A stretch of DNA of 64,000 nucleotides from Devosia soli (GTDB lineage Bacteria; Pseudomonadota; Alphaproteobacteria; Rhizobiales; Devosiaceae). Under the pieces are notes generated by a model. The model saw only the letters and a program-made list of their open reading frames with translations. It did not search any database and was not told where the DNA came from. The first letter of the stretch is position 1; each line of letters starts with the position of its first letter. Shown here piece after piece: positions 47,101-54,646 of the stretch. Position numbers and translations under genes: made by a program. The stretch lies in the NCBI RefSeq assembly GCF_000970455.1, contig NZ_LAJG01000014.1:186001-250000 (forward strand). Direction: 5' to 3'.

Positions 47101-47496
47101 CGGCAAAAGATCGATGAACAGCCGCGTTCCCGCTTCGGTGCGGTTAAAGTTGAAAGTCGTCCTCAGCGCGATGCGCAGCCCCTTGCCGGAGGGGTCGAGC
47201 CGCGCCACCGAGAGATATTCTGGCATCGTCGCCGTAACGTCGGGCAAGACCATAGAGACCGGCTCGGCAAATTCGAGGCTGAGCACGCCATTGCTCATCC
47301 GCATCGAATATTCGGGCATGGTGTCGCGATCGGGAAAACTGATGACGAGCCGGCCATAGCCCTGCTCCTGGGTCGCGAAAAACTGCGCCTGATCCTCAGC
47401 CATAGCTGCCGAAATCGAGAGGAAGCTCGCCGACATCATGGCTGCCGCAAGGATGTTCCGCGGCCGCAGCCAACCTTTATCGAACGACTTCTTCAC
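44137..47496 (-). CDS. Giant periplasmic AMIN-like/TPR protein of the flagellar locus
   Basis: A 1119-residue exported protein. GTG 47496 follows CAGGTGGAAG and gives a proper signal peptide (ILAAAMMSASFLSISAAMA); a GTG at 47562 adds 22 residues and lacks a site. The N-terminal half (to about 550) has repeated beta-rich units resembling AMIN modules (GYGRLVISFPDRDTMPEY, RLQFDWTIPTAGKFDMTG, STVRVVFPFEQDIP). The C-terminal half is TPR-like helices (EALGILRVIEETL, GDYSGARADAIQAY, EGKPEEAIAIYGQV). It follows motE but has its own promoter region. A role like rhizobial MotC is inferred. Confidence 0.8.
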   Translation of the reverse strand: MKKSFDKGWLRPRNILAAAMMSASFLSISAAMAEDQAQFFATQEQGYGRLVISFPDRDTMPEYSMRMSNGVLSLEFAEPVSMVLPDVTATMPEYLSVARLDPSGKGLRIALRTTFNFNRTEAGTRLFIDLLPSNWQGAPPALPQDAIDEMNAKAERVALRADQERKARVVADQAPKAQLRIGRNPTFLRLQFDWTIPTAGKFDMTGEQGVLDFEWPVDIDLRDLVTDLPAEIVTAKNIVSLDGSAVQLKFAKGVAPRFYSTGPNQYVIDIDIEGSTLPEITAEALASELPKEQPSGETTHNAVAERTALPADLTAEAPPKLKPFVTMLGSTVRVVFPFEQDIPAAIFRRGDSVWLVFDTQSAIQPPDDPKDLSNIAREFVVTSSDDAQIVRIDLSQDRLATMGSEGQAWVLSLGDVMMAPTEPMQLTRRRDMRGDLEMVADIERPGRIHAFQDPLVGDMLEVITAYPPARGITRSLDYVDFSALQSVHGLVIRPKSDTVQVSLDNALAVISADDGLEVSATDTLRQNLASSAPTQRASFVDFDPLLQPDYALFNAQREELEAAAAASDGRARDAARLDLANFFIANGLQYEALGILRVIEETLRNEELLDKVHMSEAIANIMGGRPKDALTTLGAPGFDQDIDALFWRSIARSKTGDYSGARADAIQAYSIIDSYPAWARETFLLAATRAALEEHYAEQAKEMIGDVVFASLTEDQVAEFNLLSGRIAEEEGKPEEAIAIYGQVIASEVRPSRAEAVYRTLQLLDEEKRLDVVKGAQTLAAEALLWRGDALEASMQGMLADLYFRTGEYRQGFESVMAAVDSDPESNQVQALSDDAQKMFNDLFLNGLADSIGPVEALSIYYDFRQLTPPGARGDEMIRNLARRLVQVDLLPQAAELLQYQLDNRLRGVAKTQVASDLAVIYLAEHKPADAMRVLNDTRLPDLPELVQRQRRILEARAMLDGGRDQLALDLLRDLSGQDVELMRIDAHWQAKRYAQAGQMIEALYGATPAGVPLSKTARMGLLQAGVGYVLTNDAAGLARLRSKYSDAMVASPEWPMFDYITGPIEATSNEFRQVANQIAAVDGLETFLASYREVYGAEGALTPISAASEGGGSVASLK

Positions 47497-47589
47497 GGCT
47501 TCCACCTGCCCGACGCAGTCTGCCAATCGCCACCTAAAGAGGCGAAAAGCCGACGAACTCACTACTGCGCTCAGATTAGGCAGGCATGC

Positions 47590-47604
47590 TTAACACCCGA
47601 TTAC
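47590..47604 (-). promoter_or_regulatory. CtrA-like half-match before the giant TPR gene
   Basis: On the gene strand GTAA-TCGGGTG-TTAAG differs from TTAA-N7-TTAAC at the first and last positions. It is 94 bp upstream of the start, between the motE terminator and the gene. Weak on its own. Confidence 0.3.
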
Positions 47605-47655
47605 GCCCGGGCGCTAAAGGCGTTTCGGGCACGCCGATTTTTGCGCCCCTTGCAT

Positions 47656-47688
47656 GAAAAAGGCCCGCAGTTTCAAGGCTGCGGGCCT
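47656..47688 (-). terminator. Intrinsic terminator after motE
   Basis: AGGCCCGCAG/CTGCGGGCCT stem with 8-nt loop, followed by TTTTT on the minus strand, 11 bp after the motE stop. It ends the fliL-fliM-DUF6468-motE operon and makes the giant TPR gene a separate transcript. Confidence 0.9.
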
Positions 47689-47698
47689 GATATTTGGC

Positions 47699-48727
47699 TT
47701 ACTGCCCGACGATCTGTGGCAAGGCCGCAAGATCGGCCGCGCCCATCTGTTCGGGATTGTCCGAAGTCTCGGCCGCGAGTCGCACGGTCAGCTCTTGGGC
47801 CCGCGGCGTCGTCATCGCCGCCAGAATCGGCGCCATATTGCGCGGCGGCATCATCTTGGCGACGCGCAGGAGAACGTCCATCTCCAGCTGATCGAAGATC
47901 GCCGCGGCATCTTTGGGCTTCATCGTCTTGTACATCGCAACGATCGAGGCGAACTGGTCTTCCTCGAGCTTCTTGCGCTCGTCGACGAGCGCCGCGATCT
48001 GCGCCTCGAGCGATTGCAGCGTGGCTGTCCGCTCGTTGACGCGCTTTTCGGCTGCATCGATCAGCGATGCGCGCATCGAAAGTTCCTGCTCATAGGTTTC
48101 GAGTTCGGTGCGGCGCGCTGCGAGACGATCGAGCAGCAGCTGCTCGGTCAGGCCCGGATCGCCCGCCGCGAGGTCGACATTGCCCGATGGCGTCGTCAAT
48201 TGCGGCACGGCATCCTTGAGCGGCGGACAATCCCCTGGCACGACCGTGAGCTGGCCGCCTTCCGATTCTCCGACCGGCCGTGGCGCACAGGCATTGGCGT
48301 CGGCGACGCTGTTTCCGCCATGCTCGCCGCTCGGCGGCGCATTGCCGGCCGCGATGTCCGTCGTTAGCCCCGCAGCCTCGGCGACATCGCCATGGCCAGC
48401 CTCGGGCGCTGGCGTCGCGCTGCCTTCCGCCGCAGGTGCACCGTGGCCACCGGCTTCGGCCGCCGGCTGCCCGCCGACTGTCGGCGCCGTGTCGCCAAGC
48501 GTGGGCGACGTATCGGCAATGGTCGGCTGCTGCAGGGTCGTCGTGCCTGTGGGCGCCGCGGCGCCGCCATGGTCGCCACCGCTCGGCGCGCCGCCACCGC
48601 CGGCAGCTATGGCCTCGGTGACCCCGCTTAGCGCATAATGTCCCTGCGTCACGAGCCCGGCAGTCTTGAGCACCAGGAGCGCGGCGATCACCAGGATGAC
48701 GACGGGAAGCAGGCGGATCCTGTTCAC
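47699..48727 (-). CDS. motE: MotE-family flagellar protein (MgtE_N-like)
   Basis: A 342-residue protein with an N-terminal TM helix (about 7-27), an Ala/Gly/Pro/His-rich low-complexity linker (about 40-195), a coiled coil (LLLDRLAARRTELETYEQEL through LEAQIAALVDERKKLEED) and a MgtE-N-like end (MYKTMKPKDAAAIFDQLEMDVLLRVAKMMPPRNMAPILAAM). MotE in Sinorhizobium is a periplasmic chaperone for MotC (known). Its start overlaps the DUF6468 stop (48724-48727). Its client here may be the giant downstream protein. Confidence 0.85.
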   Translation of the reverse strand: MNRIRLLPVVILVIAALLVLKTAGLVTQGHYALSGVTEAIAAGGGGAPSGGDHGGAAAPTGTTTLQQPTIADTSPTLGDTAPTVGGQPAAEAGGHGAPAAEGSATPAPEAGHGDVAEAAGLTTDIAAGNAPPSGEHGGNSVADANACAPRPVGESEGGQLTVVPGDCPPLKDAVPQLTTPSGNVDLAAGDPGLTEQLLLDRLAARRTELETYEQELSMRASLIDAAEKRVNERTATLQSLEAQIAALVDERKKLEEDQFASIVAMYKTMKPKDAAAIFDQLEMDVLLRVAKMMPPRNMAPILAAMTTPRAQELTVRLAAETSDNPEQMGAADLAALPQIVGQ

Positions 48728-49188
48728 GCGGCAACTCCACGATTACGGACATGGGTCGACAGCTGTTCGAGCGCCGCGCGCACCTTGTTCGGCTCCTTGC
48801 CGTTCATGCGATCGGCATTTTCCGGCGTCACCGGCACCGGCGCGAGAACCGGATGCTGACGGGCGACATTGGTCAGTCGCACGATGCGCTGCATCATGGC
48901 CGCGCCCGAATTGATGTGGTTGGCCAGTTCGATTCCGAAGCGCTCGGCTTCTTCGAGCCGCGAGCTCAGCGTCATGTCGGCCTCGATCGCGGTCGACTTC
49001 AATTCCTTGATTGCCTGGTTGGCGAGGTTGGTGGCGGTCACGAGATCGCCGACCATTTGCTTGAGGGCCTCGCGGTCGGCATGAAGGCGCGCCAGACGGC
49101 GGTTGAGAACAATGCAATACCCCAGGGTCAGCGCCATCAGAACCGCTACCGCAGATTCAATGAACAATCCTGTCGAGAAACCCAACAT
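48724..49188 (-). CDS. DUF6468 flagellar-locus protein
   Basis: A 154-residue protein: one N-terminal TM helix (ESAVAVLMALTLGYCIVL), then a long coiled coil (RRLARLHADREALKQMVGDLVTATNLANQAIKELKSTA). DUF6468 proteins sit between fliM and motE in many alphaproteobacteria; function is not established, though a flagellar placement or motor role is plausible. Its start touches the fliM stop at 49188, and its stop overlaps motE. Confidence 0.85.
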   Translation of the reverse strand: MLGFSTGLFIESAVAVLMALTLGYCIVLNRRLARLHADREALKQMVGDLVTATNLANQAIKELKSTAIEADMTLSSRLEEAERFGIELANHINSGAAMMQRIVRLTNVARQHPVLAPVPVTPENADRMNGKEPNKVRAALEQLSTHVRNRGVAA

Positions 49189-50354
49189 CAGCGGCCTTCC
49201 ATAGATTCATCAATTGCCTCGAACGCCGCCATCGTGACCTTGGGCGGGTTGAGGGGGCGGATAACCCGCACGGACACATAATTTCCGATATGGCCCATGA
49301 TGGCCTCGGTCAGTTCCACATCGCCGCAGCGCAGCAGGATCGGGTCGCTCGGTGAGCGCTCGAACATCACCGTGTCACCGGGCTTGAGCGCGAGAAGACG
49401 CGATAGCGGCAGCTCCTGCTCGTGCAATACGGCCTCGATTTCTACGTCCGCCTGGTAGATTTCGGTGGCCAGATGGCCTTCCCAGATCGGATCGCGGCCA
49501 AACTTTTCACCCATGAACATCTGCAGCAGCTGTTCGCGGATCGGTTCGATGGTCGCATAGGGCAGAAGGATTTCGATCTTGCCGCCGCGCTCATCCATTT
49601 CGATGCGCAGCTCGATCAGGATCGCCGCATTGTTGGGGCGGGAAATCGCTGCAAAGCGCGGATTGGTTTCCATGCGCTCGAGCTTGAAATTAACAGCCGT
49701 CACCGGCTCGAAGGCACGCTTGGTATCTTCGAGGATGACCTCGATCAGCCGCTGCGCCAGCGCCAGCTCGATGGTCGTATAGGGCCGGCCTTCGATGCGC
49801 ATGGTAACGCCAGTGCGGCGGCCGCCGAGCAGCACGTCGATCATCGAATAGATCAGGCTCGAGTCGACCGTGAGCAGCCCATAATTCTCCCATTCCTCGG
49901 CCTTGATGACCGAGAGGATGGCAGGCAACGGGATGGAGTTGAGATAGTCCCCGAAGCGGACCGACGAGATCGAGTCGAGAGAGACTTCGACATTGTCGGA
50001 GGTGAAATTGCGCAGCGAAGTCGTCGCCAGACGCACGAGGCGGTCGAAGACAATTTCGAGCATCGGCAGACGCTCGTAGCTGACGAGCGCGTTGTTGATG
50101 AGCGCCTGCACGCCGCTCAATTCGACATTGCCCGCAGAAGTCGCATCGAACCCGAAGAGGTTGTCGATCTCGTCCTGATTGAGGACGCGCTCGACACCGT
50201 CCGAAGCGCCTTCCTGGCTCGCCTTGAGCATGGCAGCCCAGTCTTCTTCGCCGTCTTCACCCTCGCCGGGAATGTTGAAGGTCGGCTTGTCGCTGTCGAG
50301 GTCGTCGAGACCCCAATCTTCGGAAAGCTTGTCTTGATCGGAAGGACCGGCCAT
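49188..50354 (-). CDS. fliM: Flagellar switch protein FliM
   Basis: A 388-residue C-ring protein controlling rotation and binding CheY-P. Residues 60-80 (RVLNQDEIDNLFGF) are the conserved N-terminal motif, though the CheY-binding EIDALL peptide is not at the extreme N-terminus, where there is an acidic 55-residue extension (DWGLDDLDSDKPTF). The middle domain and a C-terminal SpoA domain (EAVLHEQELPLSRLLALKPGDTV) follow. ATG 50354 overlaps the fliL stop (ATGA). Confidence 0.96.
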   Translation of the reverse strand: MAGPSDQDKLSEDWGLDDLDSDKPTFNIPGEGEDGEEDWAAMLKASQEGASDGVERVLNQDEIDNLFGFDATSAGNVELSGVQALINNALVSYERLPMLEIVFDRLVRLATTSLRNFTSDNVEVSLDSISSVRFGDYLNSIPLPAILSVIKAEEWENYGLLTVDSSLIYSMIDVLLGGRRTGVTMRIEGRPYTTIELALAQRLIEVILEDTKRAFEPVTAVNFKLERMETNPRFAAISRPNNAAILIELRIEMDERGGKIEILLPYATIEPIREQLLQMFMGEKFGRDPIWEGHLATEIYQADVEIEAVLHEQELPLSRLLALKPGDTVMFERSPSDPILLRCGDVELTEAIMGHIGNYVSVRVIRPLNPPKVTMAAFEAIDESMEGR

Positions 50355-50893
50355 CACTGCACCAGGAGTTCCTTGAAGAGAATGCTTTCGATCCGAGCGG
50401 GATAGACCGCCAGGTTCACGCGGCGTAGCAACTCTTCCTTGAGCCGGTAGACGCCGGCCGAACCTTCGAGATCGCTCTTGCGCAGTTCGCGCATATAGAC
50501 CTGGAAAGCATCGACCACCTTGGCCAGACGCGGCTGGATTTCCGTCATCATGTGCTCGTCGGCCACTTCCAGGGCGACGGTAAGCTTCATGTAGTTCTGC
50601 GCGCCATCGGCACTTTGCAGGTTCACCATCATCGGTTCGAGATTGAAGATGAAGGTATCGGCCGCGCCGGCTGCGCCATGTTCGCCAGAAGCGGCAGCGT
50701 CGTGCTCGCCGGCCGCAGCTGCGCCATGCTCTTCCGTCGCCGCAGCGCTGGCGCCGCCCGAAGAGGACATGAAGAAAAACAGGCCCGCGCCGCCGATCAG
50801 CACCACAGCGACCGCGGCACCTATGATAATGAAGAGCTTGTTGATGCCCTTCTTGGCAGGCGCCTCGCCGCCAACTTCTGCTTCCGTCGCCAT
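50354..50893 (-). CDS. fliL: Flagellar stator-associated protein FliL
   Basis: A 179-residue protein with one TM helix (LFIIIGAAVAVVLIGGAGLFFFM), an Ala/Glu/His-rich periplasmic linker with repeated AAA-EHG/D, and the FliL domain (FNLEPMMVNLQSADGAQNYMKLTVALEV, ending RIESILFKELLVQ). ATG 50893 is preferred over an 18-residue upstream extension. First gene of fliL-fliM-DUF6468-motE, divergent from flgF. Confidence 0.93.
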   Translation of the reverse strand: MATEAEVGGEAPAKKGINKLFIIIGAAVAVVLIGGAGLFFFMSSSGGASAAATEEHGAAAAGEHDAAASGEHGAAGAADTFIFNLEPMMVNLQSADGAQNYMKLTVALEVADEHMMTEIQPRLAKVVDAFQVYMRELRKSDLEGSAGVYRLKEELLRRVNLAVYPARIESILFKELLVQ

Positions 50894-50962
50894 CGCGAAC
50901 CCCAAGAGATGAATTCGTAGACCGGTCGATTCCGGCCCCCTCTCCACCTAATGCCATCTTGG

Positions 50963-50977
50963 TTAATGCTTGGTTAC
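50963..50977 (-). promoter_or_regulatory. CtrA-like box before fliL
   Basis: On the fliL strand GTAA-CCAAGCA-TTAACC matches TTAA-N7-TTAAC at eight of nine fixed positions, 70 bp upstream of the ATG. Caulobacter fliLM is CtrA-controlled, which supports it. Confidence 0.5.
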
Positions 50978-51094
50978 TTTTACCCCTGACCCGGCAAGTT
51001 CTGCCGAGCAGGATTTGCCGCCGCACCAGATGTAGCACCGGCAGGATTAACCTACCGAATTCAGCAACATATTGATTTTACTTAAGTTCTGAGC

Positions 51095-51111
51095 TTGGCA
51101 CGGTTTCTGCA
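51095..51111 (+). promoter_or_regulatory. Sigma-54 promoter of the flgF operon
   Basis: TTGGCACG-GTTT-CTGCA carries GG and GC dinucleotides exactly 10 bp apart, as required by RpoN, and matches the -24 element perfectly. It lies 68 bp before the flgF ATG. The same -24 sequence followed by GTT recurs before flgI (60095). Confidence 0.85.
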
Positions 51112-51178
51112 TTTTGAGAGACGAGGCGGCAGGCTTGGGGAAGCAGGCCATCTCGGGGATACGTAACCGGGGATCGAG

Positions 51179-51919
51179 ATGATCGAAAACGCACAACTGA
51201 TCGGCCTGTCGCGCCAGATGGCGCTGCAGCGGCAGATGGACATGGTGGCGAACAATATCGCCAACATCAACACGACCGGCTTCAAGGCCGAACAGGTCCT
51301 GTATGAAGAATACAAGATGCCGGTCGCCGCGCATGGCGATTTCGCTGGGCAGGACCGCACTCTGTCTTATGTGCAGGATTGGGCGACGGTGCAGGATTTC
51401 GCGGCCGGCGCCATGGTCCAGACCGACTCGCCTCTCGATGTCGCTATTTCCGGCGATGGCTTTTTTGCCGTGCAGACCCCGGGTGGCGACCGCTGGAGCC
51501 GGTCCGGCGCCTTCCAGATCGACAATACCGGTGTTCTCGTTGATTCTTCGGGCAACCCGGTTCTCGGCGAAGGCGGGCAGATCCAGTTTGGCCCCGAAGA
51601 AAGCGACATCAAGATCTCGTCTGACGGCACCATCTCTTCGAGCGCCGGCGACAAGGGCAAGCTTCGCATCGTCGAGTTTGCCGATCCGCAGGCGCTGACC
51701 CGGGAAGGCAACAACCTGATGTCGGGCGGCACGCCGATTGCGCCGACCAATTCTCGCGTCCTCCAGGGCTTCACCGAGAAGTCCAACGTCTCCGGCGTTG
51801 CCGAAATGGCCGAGATGATCCGCGTCACCCGCGCCTACGAATCCATCGCCTCGCTCGGCCAGAAGCAGGACGACATGCGTCGCGATGCCATCAAGCGCCT
51901 CGGCTCCATGAACGCCTGA
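51179..51919 (+). CDS. flgF: Flagellar proximal rod protein FlgF
   Basis: A 246-residue rod protein. N-terminal MALQRQMDMVANNIANINTTGFKA, core SPLDVAISGDGFFAVQTPGG, and C-terminal SGVAEMAEMIRVTRAYESIASLGQ. First gene of flgF-flgG-flgA-flgH, under the sigma-54 promoter. This order and the divergent fliLM match Caulobacter. Confidence 0.95.
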   Translation: MIENAQLIGLSRQMALQRQMDMVANNIANINTTGFKAEQVLYEEYKMPVAAHGDFAGQDRTLSYVQDWATVQDFAAGAMVQTDSPLDVAISGDGFFAVQTPGGDRWSRSGAFQIDNTGVLVDSSGNPVLGEGGQIQFGPEESDIKISSDGTISSSAGDKGKLRIVEFADPQALTREGNNLMSGGTPIAPTNSRVLQGFTEKSNVSGVAEMAEMIRVTRAYESIASLGQKQDDMRRDAIKRLGSMNA

Positions 51920-51934
51920 CACTGAGAACCCGCC

Positions 51935-52720
51935 ATGAAAGCTCTTTATATCGCATCGACCGGCATGAGCGCGCAGGAACGCAATGTCGAAGTCATCTCC
52001 AACAACATCGCCAACATGCGAACGCCCGGCTTCAAGCGTCAGCGCGCAGAGTTCGAGGACCTGCTTTATCAGCAGATCTCCCGCGCCGGCTCGCAGACCT
52101 CTGACCAGGGCACGCTGGTGCCGGCCGGCCTCGAAATCGGTTCGGGTGTGCGCACCGTTGCCACCCCGCGCGTCATGAGCCAGGGCAGCGTCAACGTCAC
52201 CGAACGCGAACTCGACGTCGCCATCCGCGGTGAAGGCTTCTTCATGGTCGATCTGCCCGATGGCCGTACCGCCTATACCCGCGACGGCTCGTTCGAACGC
52301 AACCAGGACGGTACGCTGGTCAATTCGAGCGGTTTTGCCATCTCCGGCGGCATCACCATCCCGGGCGATGCCAACTCGGTATCGATTTCGCCCGACGGTA
52401 CCGTCGAAGCCTTTATCGGCACTGGCGGCGTCCCGACCCAGCTCGGCCAGCTCCAGCTCGCCCGCTTCGTCAACAAGTCCGGCCTTGAATCGATGGGAGA
52501 CAATCTCTTCCTCGAAACGCCGGCCAGCGGCCCTGCGCAGGTCGGCATCCCGAATGCCGACGGCAACGGCAACCTCCTGCAGTCCTATCTGGAAATGGCC
52601 AACGTCAATTCGGTGACCGAAATCGCCGATCTGATCGCCGCTCAGCGCGCCTATGAGATGAACGCTCGCGTCATCTCCGGCGCCGACCAGATGATGCAGG
52701 CCACAAGCCAGCTTCGCTGA
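51935..52720 (+). CDS. flgG: Flagellar distal rod protein FlgG
   Basis: A 261-residue rod protein: MKALYIASTGMSAQERNVEVISNNIANMRTPGFKRQRAEF at the N-terminus (ANN-type motif), the FFMVDLPDGRTAYTRDGSFERN core and VNSVTEIADLIAAQRAYEMNARVI near the C-terminus. 15 bp after flgF. Confidence 0.97.
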   Translation: MKALYIASTGMSAQERNVEVISNNIANMRTPGFKRQRAEFEDLLYQQISRAGSQTSDQGTLVPAGLEIGSGVRTVATPRVMSQGSVNVTERELDVAIRGEGFFMVDLPDGRTAYTRDGSFERNQDGTLVNSSGFAISGGITIPGDANSVSISPDGTVEAFIGTGGVPTQLGQLQLARFVNKSGLESMGDNLFLETPASGPAQVGIPNADGNGNLLQSYLEMANVNSVTEIADLIAAQRAYEMNARVISGADQMMQATSQLR

Positions 52721-52732
52721 TAGGAGGCCGCA

Positions 52733-53680
52733 TTGACCCCCATCCGCAAATTGACCCTGGTCAGCGTCTTCTCGCTTCTTGCCGCCACGGCCGAAGCGGC
52801 GCCGACGCTGCGCGGCGATATCACCGTGCTCAATTCGGTCGTCACCGTCGCCGACATGTTCGACGATGCCGGCGCGCTTGCCGAAACCGCGATCTTCAGC
52901 GCCCCTGCGCCGGGCACCACCGGCACGGTTGATCTCGCCAGCATCCGTGCTGCCGCCTCTCGCGTCGGCATCGAAAGCTTTGAAAGCAACGGGCTCGAGG
53001 CCATCAAGGTCACCCGCGGCGGCACGACGGTCGACGAGCAGCTGCTCGAGGATTTGGTTCTCGCCGATCTCTCCGGCCGCGGGCTTCTCGGGCCCGGCGT
53101 CGAGACCAATATCCAGTTCTCGCGATTCATCGATCCGGTGCTGGTCTCGACCAACGGCGTCCCTGCCCGCCTCGATAGCTTGCGCTACACCGCCGGCAAT
53201 CGCGACTTCTCGGCGCGCTTCATTCTCGCCGACAACGAGCGGATCATCGACGTCAGCGGCACCATCGACATGACCGTCGAGATGCCGCACCTGGCAGCGA
53301 ACCTGCCCGCCGGCACGATCCTGCTGCCCGAGCACATCGTCATGCGCCCCGTGCCCGTCGGTCAGGCCGATGCCTATGGCTATATGCCGATGGACCAGAT
53401 CCTGGGCATGTCGCTCAATCGCCAGAGCCGGGAAGGCATGCTGCTGCGCGCCAGCGACATCAGCCCGCCGCTCGCCGTCGCCAAGAACGATCTCGTCACC
53501 ATCATCTACCGGCGTGGCCCCATGACCCTCACGGTCAAGGGCCAGGCCGTCACCAGCGCCAGCCGCGGCTCAAGCCTGCAGGTGCTCAATCTCATGTCCA
53601 AGCGCGTGATCAACGCGACGGCCGTAGCGCCGGGCACGGTCGAAGTGACCGGTGCTCCCGTGTCGCTCGCCGGTCTCTAA
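52733..53680 (+). CDS. flgA: Flagellar P-ring chaperone FlgA
   Basis: A 315-residue exported protein; the start (RKLTLVSVFSLLAATAEAAPTL) is a signal peptide. The SAF domain lies in NLPAGTILLPEHIVMRPVP and the C-terminus has NDLVTIIYRRGPMTLTVKGQAVTSASRG. FlgA helps FlgI assemble the P ring. It starts with TTG 52733, 6 nt after AGGAGG. About 80 residues longer than E. coli FlgA, as in other alphaproteobacteria. Confidence 0.9.
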   Translation: MTPIRKLTLVSVFSLLAATAEAAPTLRGDITVLNSVVTVADMFDDAGALAETAIFSAPAPGTTGTVDLASIRAAASRVGIESFESNGLEAIKVTRGGTTVDEQLLEDLVLADLSGRGLLGPGVETNIQFSRFIDPVLVSTNGVPARLDSLRYTAGNRDFSARFILADNERIIDVSGTIDMTVEMPHLAANLPAGTILLPEHIVMRPVPVGQADAYGYMPMDQILGMSLNRQSREGMLLRASDISPPLAVAKNDLVTIIYRRGPMTLTVKGQAVTSASRGSSLQVLNLMSKRVINATAVAPGTVEVTGAPVSLAGL

Positions 53681-53694
53681 GGGGACGCAGAATT

Positions 53695-54432
53695 ATGAAC
53701 AGCTTCAAGATTGTCACTCTCCTCAGCCTCTCGGCCCTGCTCGCCGGCTGCAACACCATGGATCGCCTGGCCGATGTCGGCAATGCGCCCGCGCTAACCC
53801 AGATCCAGGACCCGACCACCCTCGCCGGCTATCAGCCGGTGCGCATGCCGATGCCGGAGCCAATCGCCGACACCTATCAGGCCAATTCGCTCTACCGCAC
53901 CTCGGCCAAGGGCTTCTTCAAGGACGAGCGCGCCCACCGCGTCGGCGATATCCTGACCGTCATCGTGACTGTGGACGATAGCGCCAAGATCAGCAATTCG
54001 ACCAATCGCGCCCGCTCGTCGTCCAATTCCGCGGGCATGGGCGGCATCTTCGGCGCCGCCGTCGAGAACGTTACCGCCGGCGCCGTCGACCCATCCGCCG
54101 CCATCGACCTGACCTCGGGCACCAAGGACGCCGGCAACGGTTCGGTCAACCGCTCGGAAGCGCTCGAAACCTCCATCGCCGCCGTCATCACCCAGGTTCT
54201 GCCCAACGGCAATCTCGTGATCGAAGGCCGCCAGGAAGTGCGCGTCAATTTCGAAGTCCGCGACCTGATCGTCTCGGGCATCGTCCGCCCCTCCGATATC
54301 CAGGCGAACAACACCATCGCCTCGACCAAGATCGCCGAGGCCCGCATCTCCTATGGCGGCCGCGGCCAGATCACCGATGTACAGCAGCCGCGCTACGGCC
54401 AGCAGGTGCTCGACGCCATCCTGCCCTTCTGA
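53695..54432 (+). CDS. flgH: Flagellar L-ring lipoprotein FlgH
   Basis: A 245-residue outer-membrane lipoprotein. Signal peptide ends LSALLAGCN (lipobox LAGC). Core SLYRTSAKGFFKDERAHRVGDILTVIVTVDD and C-terminal VINFEVRDLIVSG-type strands followed by RPSDIQANNTIASTKIAEARISYGGRGQ fit FlgH. Last gene of the operon, followed by a terminator. Confidence 0.96.
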   Translation: MNSFKIVTLLSLSALLAGCNTMDRLADVGNAPALTQIQDPTTLAGYQPVRMPMPEPIADTYQANSLYRTSAKGFFKDERAHRVGDILTVIVTVDDSAKISNSTNRARSSSNSAGMGGIFGAAVENVTAGAVDPSAAIDLTSGTKDAGNGSVNRSEALETSIAAVITQVLPNGNLVIEGRQEVRVNFEVRDLIVSGIVRPSDIQANNTIASTKIAEARISYGGRGQITDVQQPRYGQQVLDAILPF

Positions 54433-54540
54433 GGCAAGTCCAGTTTCGGCGGCGCGCCGTCCCCATTTCGCGCCGCCGCTCCCCGGACCGATCCAGAAGG
54501 ATCGATCCGGCCGAAGGCAGAAGCCGAACGGCCATCCCCA

Positions 54541-54577
54541 AGAGGCGCAGCTCCCCGGCTGCGCCTCTGCCTGTTTT
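54541..54577 (+). terminator. Intrinsic terminator of the flgF-H operon
   Basis: AGAGGCGCAG/CTGCGCCTCT stem followed by GCCTGTTTT, about 110 bp after flgH. Confidence 0.75.
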
Positions 54578-54646
54578 GGGGGCCCTGCTGCCTTGATCCG
54601 AAGCCGCTGCTGTGGAACACCTTCCCAGCACTTCGGAGACCGCCTC

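Noticed and set aside
44719..48039. Plus-strand open frame of 1106 codons
   Set aside because: It is antisense to the giant TPR gene and motE. Its translation is rich in His, Arg and Gly without domain pattern, as expected for the reverse frame of GC-rich coding DNA, while the minus strand has signal peptide, TPR and terminator.
51047..53335. Minus-strand open frame of 762 codons
   Set aside because: Antisense to flgF, flgG and flgA, which carry clear rod and SAF motifs and a promoter on the other strand.
54353..54646. Upstream extension of the M32 carboxypeptidase frame
   Set aside because: It overlaps flgH in another frame and crosses its terminator; the family N-terminus starts at 54647.
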